Assembly (NCBI RefSeq): GCF_016801865.2
Contig: NC_068938.1
Span: forward strand, 219,669,827-219,733,826
Length of the DNA: 64,000 nt
Source of the DNA: Culex pipiens pallens
Lineage: Eukaryota > Arthropoda > Insecta > Diptera > Culicidae
Direction: 5' to 3'
Shown: positions 34,401 to 44,383 of the stretch, piece by piece
Position numbering within the stretch: the stretch's first letter is position 1
Layout: each line of letters begins with the position of its first letter
The notes under the pieces: generated by a model
What the model was told of the DNA's origin: nothing
Databases searched by the model: none
The model's input: the letters and a program-made list of their open reading frames with translations, nothing else
Translations under genes and position numbers: made by a program

Positions 34401-37400
34401 CAAAAAAATCATATGAAAATTTCGATTTTACGAAAAAAAAGTTTTGAAAATGTTGGTCGTAGTTGATCATGGTCACCCGCAACAGACACGAATGGCGAAA
34501 CACTGAGAAACTAAAAAAACTAACTTCATTTTATTTATTGTAAAATGATAATCAACACAGGAAAAGGTATTTCAAATAGTTTTCAAGTGATAACATGTCT
34601 ATTTCCCCTGAAATTTTGAAGTTTTATGAAAATATCGGCTGGAAAGAAACCTTAACGTTGGAAAATGAGTTTATGAAAGGCTTGTGACATTGACATTGTA
34701 GACTTGTAGAACGTTGATTTAAAAATTAATAAATAAATATTAGTTCAGGGGAAGACATGTCTATTTCCCCTGAAATTTTGAAGTTTTATGAAAATATCGA
34801 CTGGAAAGAAACCTTAACGTTGGAAAAAGAGTCTATGAAAAGCATGTGAAACTTGTAGAACATTAATTTAAAAAATAATAAATAAGTATTAGTTCAGGGG
34901 AAGAAGTTCTAAAAACCGTCTTCAGAAAATCAACAAGATTAATTGATTTAAACATCCATATAAAAATAAACAAAACACAAAAACGACAATTAAAAAAACA
35001 ATTAATTGCCTTTGAATAATTGAACAAGATAAATATTGCGAATTTATATTGAAAATCATTACGAAAAAAATAAAAGTACTAACCAATTGGGTCCTAAAAT
35101 GAAGCTTAGATTGCTGATATTATTGTTTACAACGATAAAGCTTATTTTCTGAGTACAATGACCCTTTGTACGACCACAAAGAGCTTAAAACGGATTTTTG
35201 AATCAATTTTGAAAAATTAACCTCGCGGTCCTTCTTGACCTTCTTGACAGAAAAGTTCCTACTTGACAGCTCGTTCCAAGGGGACCATAGTTGATCCATT
35301 GAAAAAATGTTGTCTTGTCATTTTTTTTTTTTGCTTTACAATGAAATAAAAGTGATCAGAAATGGTTTTTGATCGTGTTTTTCACCGTTGTACATAAAAA
35401 TTGTCATAGGGCTTTAGTACCCAATTAACTAAAACATGATATCTGATAAACTTCTGTTCAAATATTGGGTTTTGAACAAAATCAAAACTGAAATTTAAAT
35501 AAAAAAACGCGAATAAATTTAAAAAAATACCATCGAAATGTCTTCATGTGTACAATGTGCATCAACACCGAAAATTTGACTGGAATAAAAAATTCTATCC
35601 GAACTGCAAGTTTGTTCAAAACATGCAACGCTTGTACAAATGATAAATGCAAAGATTCTTCAAACTTGCTATCACAACATTGCATGCCCGGTGTTCCTTG
35701 ACAAATACAGACATTCCCGTGCCAATTATTCGTAAATTGATAAAACCAGTTCCGAGAAATAATTGATTTCTCCTCACTGCACTGCACTTTCAGCAGCTCA
35801 ATTTTCCCCCAATCAACGAAATGCAATTGACTTATCTAAAGTACACAAATTGGCAAATTGCCGGTTTCTTGCTGTTGCAAAACCACCCACGCACCGTATC
35901 CGTCTAATGTCACTTGTTGACTGTGCAACAAGCAGCAACCTTCAAGAACCCACCACGGAACCCGTTCCGTTATCACGGTGGCTTTTCAACTAAAAAAAAG
36001 GGCCACAAAAATTGAACTTGAGTGATTTATGCTTTCTAAGCCAACTATAAAAACCGTCCCACGCCGAGCCTGCCAACGACTCAGAACCTGACAGTGCGAG
36101 GCGGCGCCAGCAAACATCACTCTCGAATTATTTCCACGAAAGGCGACAAAAACAGGAAAATATGAAGCATCTACTGGTGGCGGGTCTAGTGTTGACGGTG
36201 GTGCTGTTTGTAACGGTTGTAAAAAGTGACGAATCTCCGGAGGATGTTTTTGGCAAATTGCAAGTAATTCCACCGGCGAATTTGGCGATGGCGGGTAATT
36301 TTGAGCATCTGTGGGTGGTTCTCTGAGAAGGCGAACGATACTAATTGTGAGTGTGTATTGCAGATGAGCCGGCACCGCCGCCACCCACCAACGGCGACGA
36401 GCAAGCCTGGAACGACTACATCAAGGCCAAAAACTCCAAGTTCCTGGGCGTGGGCGGAAGTTCCGAGGAATCGTGATTGGTGAAATCGCTCTGTGCCGTG
36501 TATCGTATCATGTGTATGATGTTAGCAAGTGAAATAAATGTTTGTTCGTGTTCGTGAAACTAACCTCAAACACGTGATTCTTGAAAGAAGCATGCAGTAC
36601 GTCCTCACTCCGGATGCGGGAAGTGTACCGAACGCCGGACACGTGGCACAAACAGCAATTGTCATCGATGATGATTTGGGGTTTTCGGCTAGCAAAAAGA
36701 GAAAAAAAAAAGAAACGATCAAACATCAAAGTCATACAACGTTTCAACTAATCAACCGTATCGCTTACCGGAAGCACGCACAGCAAGTCATCTTCGGTAT
36801 CAACCGGTACGGACCGGTGCAGCAGTGCATGTAGCACACCATCGGCCAACCGTACGCGGCCAGTGCGAACCGCAAAAAGTGCCTCGCGTTCTTAATCGTC
36901 ATCCACGCCGGCGAGGTCGCAAACACCCGCGTGATATCCGTCGAATACCTCGGTCCATCGTCGTTCAGCATCCGTATCCGGCGCATCTCGCGCGTTTCCC
37001 TCTTCTGTCTCACCCTCAGCAGCACACACCCGGCCATTATGTCCGACGGAACCAAATCCGTCCCCCGAAACAGCGCGCTCAGCAAACTTGCCACCTGCGT
37101 AAACGCCTCGTGGCCAAACTCGTCCTTCCGCAGGCAGCAAAAGGCCCACCGAAATCGGCGGAACCACAGCTTCGAGACCTTCCGGTGGATGGCCGACTCG
37201 GTGGGACCGTTGTCGTTGCTGTCGCGGCCGTTCTTGTACTTGGCCGACCCGAGCGGATCAAACACTATCGCTAATCCGAAGATAATAAGCGCAAACACTA
37301 CCCAGTTGAATAGTACGATTGCTGTGGGGGAGGGAGGAGAGTAAAAAGGTAAAACTTGTCACAATGATTGATTTTTTGCAGTGGATTATTCAACGACAAA

Positions 37401-40400
37401 GTGCACTCGAGCGTAATCGTTCAAAGTGTGCTGTAACTGTTAATCGAACCTGCTGAACTGAAGGGGCATAAATCTGACTTTAAAAAATCGGTCTCATCAA
37501 AATAATTGCAACATCATTTCTATAGGTATACCGAATTCAGTGAAGTTTACCAAATTTCCAACTGTTGGACAATTCGGTAAATTGAAATTTACCGAAATGG
37601 TATAACTAAAAAAAATTAAAAAATATGAAAATTTAAGAGGCAGTATTTGTAGATTCTGCTCGGTTTGTTCTAGAGGTCGTATCGAGGTGCTCCGATTTGG
37701 ATGAAACTTTCAGGGTTTGTTTGTCTATACATGAGATGAACTCATGTCAAATATGAGCCCTCTACGACAAAGGGAAGTGGGTTAAAACGGGCATTGATGT
37801 TTGAGGTCCAAAACACATGAAAAATCTTAAAATTGCTCGCATTTCCGTAATACTTCATCAATTCCAACTCTCTTAGATGCATTCGAATGGACTTTTGAAG
37901 CTCTTCAAAATGTGCTATAGACATCCAGGATTGGTTTGACTTTTTCTCATAGCTTTTGCAAATTACTGTTAAAAATGGATTTTTTTAAAACCTTAATAAC
38001 TTTTGGCAACAGCCTCCAACACCCATACTCCCATAGGTCAAAAGTTAGGGAATTTCATGGACTATAAGCCTACGGTATTAACTTTTTGGCCAATCGCAGT
38101 TTTTCTCATAGTTTTACGATTTTTCTAGAACAAACATTTTACAGCATTAGTTTTTGCCCTGTAGGCCAAGAAGACGGCACTTTTTGGTCTCAATTTTGTC
38201 ATATTCGGAATCCTCGGACAATTTTACGTAAGTTAGAAGTATTGGAGTTGTAATTTTGATTTAAAAAATAATTAAATAAAACATTTTTGAAAAAAGAAAT
38301 AGATCTTATTTACCCTATGATCAATACGTCAAATGCTGTATCAAGTAGGCGAAAACTTGTTTTACCCCTAATCCGACAAAATGCTAAACAATATTTTAAT
38401 TAATTCTAAATGGCATTTTTTCCAATCAAATTCAAAATTCCAACACCTCAATCTAATGTAAAATTTTCTGAGGATTCCGAATATGACAAAATTGAGACCA
38501 AAAAGTGCCGCTATGGAGGCCTACAGGGCAAAAACTAACGTTGTAAAATGTTTGTTCTAGAAAAATCGTAAAACTATGAGAAAAACTGCGATTGGCCAAA
38601 AAGTTAATACCGTAGGCTTATAGTCCATGAAATTCCCTAACTTTTGACCTATGGGAGTATGGGTGTTGGAAGCTGTTGCCAAAAGTTATTAAGGTTTTAA
38701 AAAAATCCATTTTTAACAGTAATTTGCAAAAGCTATGAGAAAAAGTCAAACCAATCCTGGATGTCTATAGCACATTTTGAAGGGCTTCAAAAGTCCATTC
38801 GAATGCATCTAAGAGAGTTGGAATTGATGAAGTTTTACGGAAATGCGAGCAATTTTAAGATTTTTCATGTGTTTTGGACCTCAAACTTCAATGCCCGTTT
38901 TACCCCACTTCCCTTTGTCGTAGAGGGCTCATATTTGGCATGAGATCATCTCATGTATACACAAACAAACCCTGAAAGTTTCATCCAAATCGGAGCACCT
39001 CGATACGACCTGTTTCACATCGGTGAAAAACTAGCTCTTAAATGAAAATCTATGGTCTCAACATTTGAATAAAAAAAGTGTTTTGCAATCATTAGTTTTC
39101 AAAATATCCAATTATTGAAGAGATTTTTTTTTCGCCGAAAAAAAACTTTTTGCGGTGCCGTTCATTGAAATTCCACAAAAAATTCCACAAAATATCTTTG
39201 ATCGATCCCAGACATGCTAAATATGATTTTAAACGCATCAAAATGCATTTCTAATTGTTTTCAGTTGGTTAGACTTCTGCTTCCTTTAAAATTTTGAAGT
39301 CTTTTAAAAAAAAAAAATTTTGCCCTCTGATTTTTCGAACCGATTTTGGCGACATAAACTTTAAAAAAAATTGCAACTACCTTACGTTTTGGGACTTAAA
39401 ACTGAACTGTGTACCATTTTCAAGATATAGCCCAATAAGTTTAATTTTAACTGAAAAACTCCAGATAATTATTTATTTTTTGAAATAGTGTCCATAATGT
39501 TCCACTCCTAAAAATACTTGTTTCAAAAAATTGAGAAAACTTCCTTTCAAATTGCCAAAGAAACATTAAAGTTTTTTGAGTCTCATTCTCATTTTATTTT
39601 CTAGTACAAATATCTCAGAAACAATTTTCAATGTTAAAAATGAAACATTTCTTTTTTGCTATACGTCGTAACAGCCAACGCGACCTCCGACACATATTTG
39701 TTTTTTTTTCTTTGGAGCAGATCCAATTTTTACTGTTTTAAACATTTAAAGGATGTACAGATGAACAATTCAAAGCAAATTAGAATTTAAAAAAAAAATC
39801 GTAAGTGAACCGATCGAATGACTTTAGTTACAACTGGCGCCCGAGAATTATTAAATTTTACGCAATATTACGAAGTTTTTCAGTTAAAATTAAACTTAAA
39901 GCAATTTTTTTTGAGATTTTTAATTTATTGTTTTTTTAACTAAATTTGGTCCAAAAATAGAAATTTTGTATAATTTTTTTCATACAAGGCTCCATACAAT
40001 TTTGCGGACTGGTCATACAAAATTGGCATGCAAAATTTTGTGCTAGAGTTTAGGATATTGCAAAATCTGGTACCAAAGGTATAATTTTGTGATTTCTGCA
40101 GAAAAAAACAAATTTTGTCAAACTAAATATAAAAAAAAAATAGAGGCAATACTATATTTGCAATCGAAAGCAATTTAACACATTTTTTGATCAAGTGCAC
40201 CATTTTCAAATTCTAGGCATTTTTTGGTGAAAACTTTCGAAAAATATTCAGTATTGTGAAATTTAAAATAATTTATGAAGTAAAAGCCCTCCTAAAAACT
40301 ATTTTGATAAAGCTGGGAAAATTCCCTACATCCTTCCTTAATAGTCATTGTTGATCGAACTGGTTACTTTTAATGCTTACATTTTGTGAAATGAAGTTTT

Positions 40401-42180
40401 TCTCAGTGTCATCTAATTAGCCCTCATTTTTCAACTCGCGAAATTACATAATTACCAAGATAATATTGTAATTTTTTTTTCAATGTTATATAATGAAACT
40501 TTTGTTAAATTTTCTGTTCTTTTCTAAAATGATAATTATGAAATTCAAAAATCTAGCCTAACATAAAAAAATAAAAATAAAAATTAGTAAAAACAAACTA
40601 AACATGGCTCTAAAACTTACATTTTATTTTTAAAGAACAAAGCACACAATTTCACAAAAGTTTTACTTTTTAACATTAAATATCAAACCAATATTTTCCA
40701 TGATGTCGTGTGTTGAAAAATGAAGATTAGATGACACTGAGGAAAAATCATTTTCCAAAAAATTTATACTTTAAGAGGCTGTATCTTAGCAGCAAGCAGT
40801 CCTATCAACAAAGTTAGAGAGTCTGTAGGAAATCTGTAGGAAAGTTTCTCAGCTCTTCAAAAATATTTTTTGCAGGATACTTTTCCTTAAGAAAGTATTT
40901 TTAAATTGCAAAAAAAAACTGAACATTTTTCAAAAGATTTCACCTTGAATTAATTTGAATCAGTGCACTTTAAAAAAAAAGTCATTTGCGATTGCAAATT
41001 CGATTTGATCTAATGACAACTAAATGATATCTCAAGCAAATGGATTAGTTCCATAAAAATTCATCCATTAAAGTACAAATATTTAGGTCTACTATTATTG
41101 AATGCTGAACACAAACGAGGAACTTTGGCCCCTCATCTAGAAGATTAAGGCTATTAACAGTGAATCAAATCATTCAAAGACTACATCAACAAAAAGGTAA
41201 TCGATTTAATTTGACCCAATCAATTCAATCCATTTGCAATTTCCTTCATCAATTCCAAATGCTTGCGAAACCGGTCATACAAATCTGATAAGTGCATATA
41301 TTTGTGCTGAATATAACAAAGTATCCCGCTCCCATTTGGAGCAATTTCCTTCTTAACCAACTGCTGCTGCACCATCGACAATACGCAATATCAAGCGACT
41401 TTATCGGCAAATTTGCATACAAGTGCAGAATAATAATAACGCACCGCACCTGGTGGGCTTTCAATTCAAGCTAGGATTACGTGACGCTTTTGTTAGAAAA
41501 CTCACCTTCAATCACAGTTTGAGATATTTTGTCTTCACTCTTACACTCGATGGTTCCGCAGAAGGCCCACATGGTGCCGAAGACGTTCAGTCCGGTTTCT
41601 GGCAAAATTAGCAAAATTCTGAAAAGTTACATTTAGATTAGCTGATTTGTTACAAACAAAATGTATTTAGGTCGACTCACTTAACCACCAGCAGGGGCGC
41701 CACCAGGGTGCGTTTCTGCACCTCGGTAATGCAACCTTGGGCGCTGCGGTTCACCAGCAGCACGAGTAGAACCATATTAACACTAATTAACACTAGGGTG
41801 CCGGCCAGGTAGATCCGCACGGCCAGCCCGGCCTGCTCATCGCACTCCGCGGTCACGCTCCAGTACGTCGACGTTACGCATGATATCAGCCCGAGCCTAA
41901 AACAACAATTGAGCAAAGCAAAGGTGGAAAAAGAAGACTTCAATGAAATTCAGGTGGGAAAGTCAAGTGAGAGTGACGTGCGCTAGTGAAACTGATTAAA
42001 TTGAATGAAGCTGCGGTATCTGCTAGGGCAGCCAAGTTGTAACTCTGTAAGCCGACTTGCATAGAGCCTCAGGCGGTATAATTACCATACGATACGGAAC
42101 ACGATCTCGAACAGGCACGGAAACACAAGGTCGTCCGACGCGGCTAACCATTTCCGGCCGAACAAACGCAGCGCTGGCAT
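28471..42180 (-). CDS. DAGLB-like: Diacylglycerol lipase, beta type (sn-1-specific DAG lipase)
   Basis: Coding exons: 42086-42180, 41681-41896, 41506-41618, 36769-37321, 36565-36688, 29125-29628, 28885-29037, 28714-28826 and 28471-28657; all junctions are GT..AG and phases agree, giving 685 aa, close to the length of vertebrate DAGL-beta and without the long tail of DAGL-alpha. The family hydrolyses diacylglycerol at sn-1 to 2-arachidonoylglycerol-type monoacylglycerols at membranes. Four membrane segments fall near residues 18-40, 58-81, 97-125 and 139-163. The lipase domain has GHSLGAG with nucleophile Ser455, Asp507 in GDDFV and His613 in GRILHIV, so the triad is complete. A Cys-rich stretch (CCLC, CHCC) lies before the domain, as in the family. 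The start ATG is 3 nt after a splice acceptor (CAG|GTC ATG), so an untranslated exon must lie farther upstream. Intron 5 (6.9 kb) holds two antisense genes; intron 3 (4.2 kb) holds mobile elements. Confidence 0.96.
29719..29725 (+). promoter_or_regulatory. TATA-like box of the 29767-30397 gene
   Basis: TATAAGG, 48 nt upstream of the ATG, with TTCATCATC about 27 nt downstream where transcription could start. It lies only about 90 bp from lipase exon 6, within its intron 5. Confidence 0.5.
29767..30397 (+). CDS. Secreted Cys/Thr-containing protein of unknown function, nested antisense in the lipase intron
   Basis: Exons 29767-29824 and 29910-30397, intron of 85 nt (GTAAGT..CACACAG), phase 1, 181 aa. 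Residues 1-18 form a signal peptide ([15 protein letters not shown]). The mature part has six Cys (51, 53, 77, 79, 82, 97) in CEC and CRCQEC clusters. A furin-type site RHKR at 113-116 would release a C-terminal part that begins [10 protein letters not shown]. Residues 163-179 are Thr/Pro/Lys-rich and could carry O-glycans. An AATAAA follows 75 nt after the stop. The family is not recognised. The gene lies wholly inside intron 5 of the DAG lipase gene on the opposite strand, with its own TATA box, so it is probably an independent transcript. Codon use looks coding, with many C/G third positions, against an AT-rich background. Confidence 0.85.
30472..30477 (+). terminator. AATAAA signal of the 29767-30397 gene
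   Basis: Canonical signal 75 nt after the TAG stop at 30395-30397. Confidence 0.75.
31021..31606 (-). mobile_element. tRNA-headed SINE with 12-bp TSD
   Basis: Flanked by AAACGGCATGTT at 31009-31020 and 31607-31618. On the minus strand it starts with a tRNA-like head carrying box A (TGGCCGAATGG) and a degenerate box B (GTCATGAGTTC), with a Met-like CAT triplet in the anticodon loop, and ends in a T-rich run on the plus strand, that is, an A-rich tail. 586 bp is long for a SINE. It lies inside the hAT copy 30715-32848. Confidence 0.85.
31774..32195. mobile_element. Nested hAT-type MITE with CAGTGTTGG ends
   Basis: Termini CAGTGTTGG and CCAACACTG, with perfect 8-bp TSD ATTCAAGC at 31766-31773 and 32196-32203. 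The interior is unusually GC-rich with many CTCGCGAG and CGCTCGC motifs, forming strong inverted repeats. No coding potential. Confidence 0.92.
32857..34059. repeat. AT-rich repeat tract within lipase intron 5
   Basis: Starts with ATCGTTATCG units (32868-32945), matched by 55180-55290. 33250-34040 holds several decayed TTCGCAATA(C/T)GG..TCAAACGAA units, a family also at 53160-53720 and 54950-55160. No gene is seen. Confidence 0.55.
34060..34505. repeat. Half copy of the long-inverted-repeat element 12755-14289
   Basis: Matches much of one arm, from GAAACTTTGTCCTAAGGGG to CATGGTCACCCGCAACAG. It lacks the 236-bp insertion and so shows the empty site. Confidence 0.85.
34593..34903 (+). repeat. 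Tandem duplication, 162-bp unit
   Basis: ACATGTCTATTTCCCCTGAA starts at 34593 and again at 34755; the two units are nearly identical until the second ends in AGTTCAGGGGAAGA at about 34903. No coding potential. Confidence 0.8.
34904..36000. other. Lipase intron stretch upstream of the 81-aa gene
   Basis: 34904-35480 is AT-rich. 35490-36000 looks unique; a 114-codon minus frame at 35482-35826 includes [12 protein letters not shown] but has no other support. Confidence 0.4.
36046..36053 (+). promoter_or_regulatory. TATA box of the 81-aa secreted gene
   Basis: TATAAAAA, with an arthropod initiator-like TCAG at 36081-36084 about 35 nt downstream; the ATG follows at 36162. Confidence 0.75.
36162..36476 (+). 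CDS. Small secreted acidic protein of unknown function, nested antisense in the lipase intron
   Basis: Exons 36162-36294 and 36364-36476, a 69-nt intron (GTAATT..TTGCAG), phase 1, 81 aa. Residues 1-22 are a clear signal peptide ([17 protein letters not shown] core). The mature part has no Cys, is acidic (DESPED, DEP, GDEQ), has a short proline run at 47-51 and ends GGSSEES. A TATA box, an initiator and an AATAAA signal frame the gene. It lies at the distal edge of lipase intron 5: its polyadenylation signal ends 27 nt before lipase exon 5 (36565), so the two transcripts probably overlap at their antisense edges. Family unknown; it resembles small secreted peptides of insects (salivary, reproductive or venom-like) only in general form. 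Confidence 0.85.
36533..36538 (+). terminator. AATAAA signal of the 81-aa gene
   Basis: Canonical signal 57 nt after the stop codon, 27 nt from the edge of lipase exon 5 on the other strand. Confidence 0.75.
37322..37632. other. Start of lipase intron 3
   Basis: Contains a small inverted repeat at about 37523-37610 (GGTATACCGAATTCAGTGAA.. / ..TTTACCGAAATGGTATA) and the left part of a TTAGGC MITE (from about 37605). No gene is seen. Confidence 0.45.
37637..39037. mobile_element. TTAA-flanked long palindrome, 1.4 kb
   Basis: Flanked by TTAA at 37633-37636 and 39038-39041; ends GAGGCAGTATTTG and CTAGCTC are loosely inverted. Inside, arms 37674 to about 38275 and about 38420 to 39011 are nearly identical inverted copies. 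Each arm carries the same 60-codon open frame (37742-37924 minus, 38761-38943 plus), most simply explained by arm identity. The element sits within lipase intron 3, inside a copy of the TTAGGC MITE. Confidence 0.88.
39042..39385. repeat. Right part of the TTAGGC MITE split by 37637-39037
   Basis: Continues the host copy (CAATCATTAGTTTTCAAAA, TGCCCTCTGATTTTTCG) and ends near CAACTACCTTACG. Rejoined across one TTAA to 37605-37636, it follows the order of the intact copy at 15205-15340. Confidence 0.75.
39386..40396. other. AT-rich intron sequence
   Basis: Decayed pieces of the foldback family (39550-39640) and of the TATGGACAGCTGCC family (39960-40060). No gene is seen. Confidence 0.4.
40397..40747. 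mobile_element. 351-bp MITE with TTTTTCTCAGTGTCATCTAA ends
   Basis: Left TTTTTCTCAGTGTCATCTAA and right TTAGATGACACTGAGGAAAAA are near-perfect inverted repeats, extended by TCATTTTTCAAC/GTTGAAAAATGA. The TSD is unclear. Confidence 0.8.
40748..41505. other. Distal part of lipase intron 3
   Basis: 40780-40990 is a decayed foldback-family copy (AGGCTGTATCTTAGCAGC..TCTCAGCTCTTCAAAAAT). 41140-41505 looks unique and intronic. Confidence 0.4.
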
Positions 42181-42183
42181 GAC

Positions 42184-43080
42184 CTGCAAATATGAAAACG
42201 GAGAAGAAATATTTGTGTTTAAAAAATTGCAAAATGTGAACCTTGTTTGTAGAAAATAACAACTACAGCCAAAATAAGGTCAGCTTTTTTTAGAGAAATT
42301 AAAAGCATTGAATTTGGAATGCAATGTACCTACTATCTTTGTTGTTCTGTGTTTGTTCTAACCGAAACCAATCAAAAATATCATTATTCATTAATATTGT
42401 TATAAAGTGTTGTTCATTTTGTTATTCCATTGCAACTTTGAAGTTTTTTGAATAAATATTTGTTTGCCCTCTGACTTGAACAAAAATTTTAAAAAATATT
42501 TGCCACAGCCTAAATTTAAAGTTGGAAACAGACTTGGCGGGTGCTTAAAAAATCTAGTAAATCAAATGAAGGAAAAAAGTCTCAAAATAATCTTCGAAAT
42601 AGCTAGTGATTTTATTTCAATTTTCATTTTAAAAAATCTTCAAATTATTTGTTTATTTTATTATTTCGATGCCTCTGTGCTCTATTGTTCTTACTAGATA
42701 GGGAAACCAGCAAGTTTAGTACAAGAGAGCACGGAGGCATCGATTAATCAATATTTTTTACTTATCCATGTATGATTCTCTCAAGTTTTAATTTTATTTT
42801 GTCTTTAATTTATTTGGACAAAACATTGTGTGAACTTTTTGGGAGTTTTCTCTATGACCAAAGAAGTTATTTTGTGTCGATGGATCACTCTCACAAGGCT
42901 TCATACAATTTTGGGAGCTAGCCATACAAAAATGGTACGTACATATTTGGTAGTGTTTATCTCTTTTATTTAATGTTTTATTTTAAGTATTTGTCTTCTT
43001 ATTTCAATATTTATATTTTTATTTTTTATAATCTATAAATAAATGTCATTGATAGTCCATTCCTAAAAATGTCCATACCA
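42184..43080. other. Upstream intron of the lipase gene
   Basis: The acceptor at 42184-42186 shows that transcription starts farther upstream. 42455-42515 is a TTAGGC-MITE fragment and 42840-42960 a TATGGACAGCTGCC-type fragment. No coding exon is seen. Confidence 0.45.
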
Positions 43081-43130
43081 GAAAATAAAAGTTTCTAAGT
43101 CTCACCCAAACAGTCTTATATTTTCTAGTA

Positions 43131-43238
43131 CAGTCCAGATTCGATTATCTGAAGGCGTCGGAAAAATGTCTCTTCGGATAATCGAATCATCACCATTTTG
43201 TCTGTCTGTCAAAACTTCGGATAATTGAGTCTGGACTG
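43131..43238. mobile_element. 108-bp TA-flanked MITE with CAGTCCAGA ends
   Basis: Ends CAGTCCAGATTCGATTATC and GATAATTGAGTCTGGACTG, flanked by TA at 43129-43130 and 43239-43240. CAG ends with a TA TSD fit pogo/Tigger-like mariner elements. It sits within a decayed foldback-family copy (43085-43300). A larger relative is at 53716-54126; single ends at 1396 and 18775. Confidence 0.85.
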
Positions 43239-43302
43239 TACCAATATCTCAAGCTAAAGGTCCTATTTTCAATGTTAAAAAATGATACGTGAAATTTTCA
43301 AT

Positions 43303-44383
43303 TAGAGGGTGACGAGCGGGAATTTCCGGGATATCGACCATTTTTGTACCTCTCGATTCCCGGGAAATTCGGTCGAGACTCCCGGGAAATTTTTAAACTT
43401 ATAAATATTGAAGCAAAATTAAATAAACTTATCAGAAAAACATTTGAAAAATTCAAAATTGTTTAGAACTTTGAATGTTTAAATTTCGATGTTCAAGTTC
43501 GAATAAACCAATGCTTCTCTAATCCTCTTATTCGGAAAGTGTAAATTTTAATTTGTCAAAAAAATGTGAAACCCCGAAATGGAATATTTTTTTTATTATT
43601 TTCAAATATTTTTAATTTGTTTCTAAGAGGGAAAAGCTTTTTCGAGTCAAGTTCAAATTCCATATCTTCTCTCGAGCAAAGCAATCCTCATGATCTAGTG
43701 TTTTGAGAGAATTTGGATTTTCCTAATAACTGTGAATATTTCTTCAATTAATATTTCTGAAGTTTTTTTTTTTGTTAAAGGTCCAATAAACCAAATTTTC
43801 TTTTTTTAATACCCCTGACTCAAAGGCGGTTTCAAAAACACCCAAAAAGCAAAAACTGGAAATTTGTTTTATTGGACCTTTTCAAAAAAAAACTCCCGAT
43901 TTACAGTTGACCTTTAAAATTACAAAAAAAAAAGTTTAATTTGTTGTTTTGAGTCGTTGTTTATCATATTGCAAAATCCCCGATACTGGGAAATAATATA
44001 TAAGAGCTATATGAGTTTATCTTTTTACCGAAATCTAAAAACAAGTTTGTGCAACTTTAGAAAAATCACTCAGTGCGAATTAAGATTAGTAAGCATTTTA
44101 AACTACAATTTTAAGTCTTAAAAAGCAGATTCAGAAAAAATCAAAAGGTTTTATATAGTTTCTCAAAATCATCAGGCTACTTAATTAACGTTTCATAGAA
44201 TTAGTATGAATTAATTGTAACTGAATTCACTGAAAAGAAAAAAAAAATACTTTTCATTTTAAATTTTTGGCACTATTGGCATAGTAAAAAAAATACTCCC
44301 GGGACCCGGGAATTCCCAGGAAATGGCCAAATTTAACTCTCGATTCTCGGGAAATTGAACATCTCGAGACACGTCACCCTCTA
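43303..44383. mobile_element. hAT-like element with TAGAGGGTGACG ends
   Basis: Termini TAGAGGGTGACG and CGTCACCCTCTA, with CCCGGGAATT-rich subterminal repeats at both ends. Flanks TTTTCAAT and CTTTCAAT match at 7 of 8 positions, a decayed 8-bp TSD. No transposase frame. A separate MITE is nested at 43757-43897. Confidence 0.85.
43757..43897. mobile_element. Copy of the 26887-27036 MITE nested in a hAT element
   Basis: Carries AAAGGTCCAATAAACC, AACACCCAAAAAGC and TTTTATTGGACCTTTTC in the same order, with decayed ends. Confidence 0.8.

Noticed and set aside
35482..35826. 114-codon minus-strand frame with [12 protein letters not shown]
   Set aside because: The Cys cluster is attractive, but the frame runs into low-complexity AT-rich sequence, with no signal peptide or splice partner.
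36825..37344. Plus-strand frames of 137-149 codons opposite lipase exon 4
   Set aside because: Antisense shadows of a confident exon with matching splice phases.
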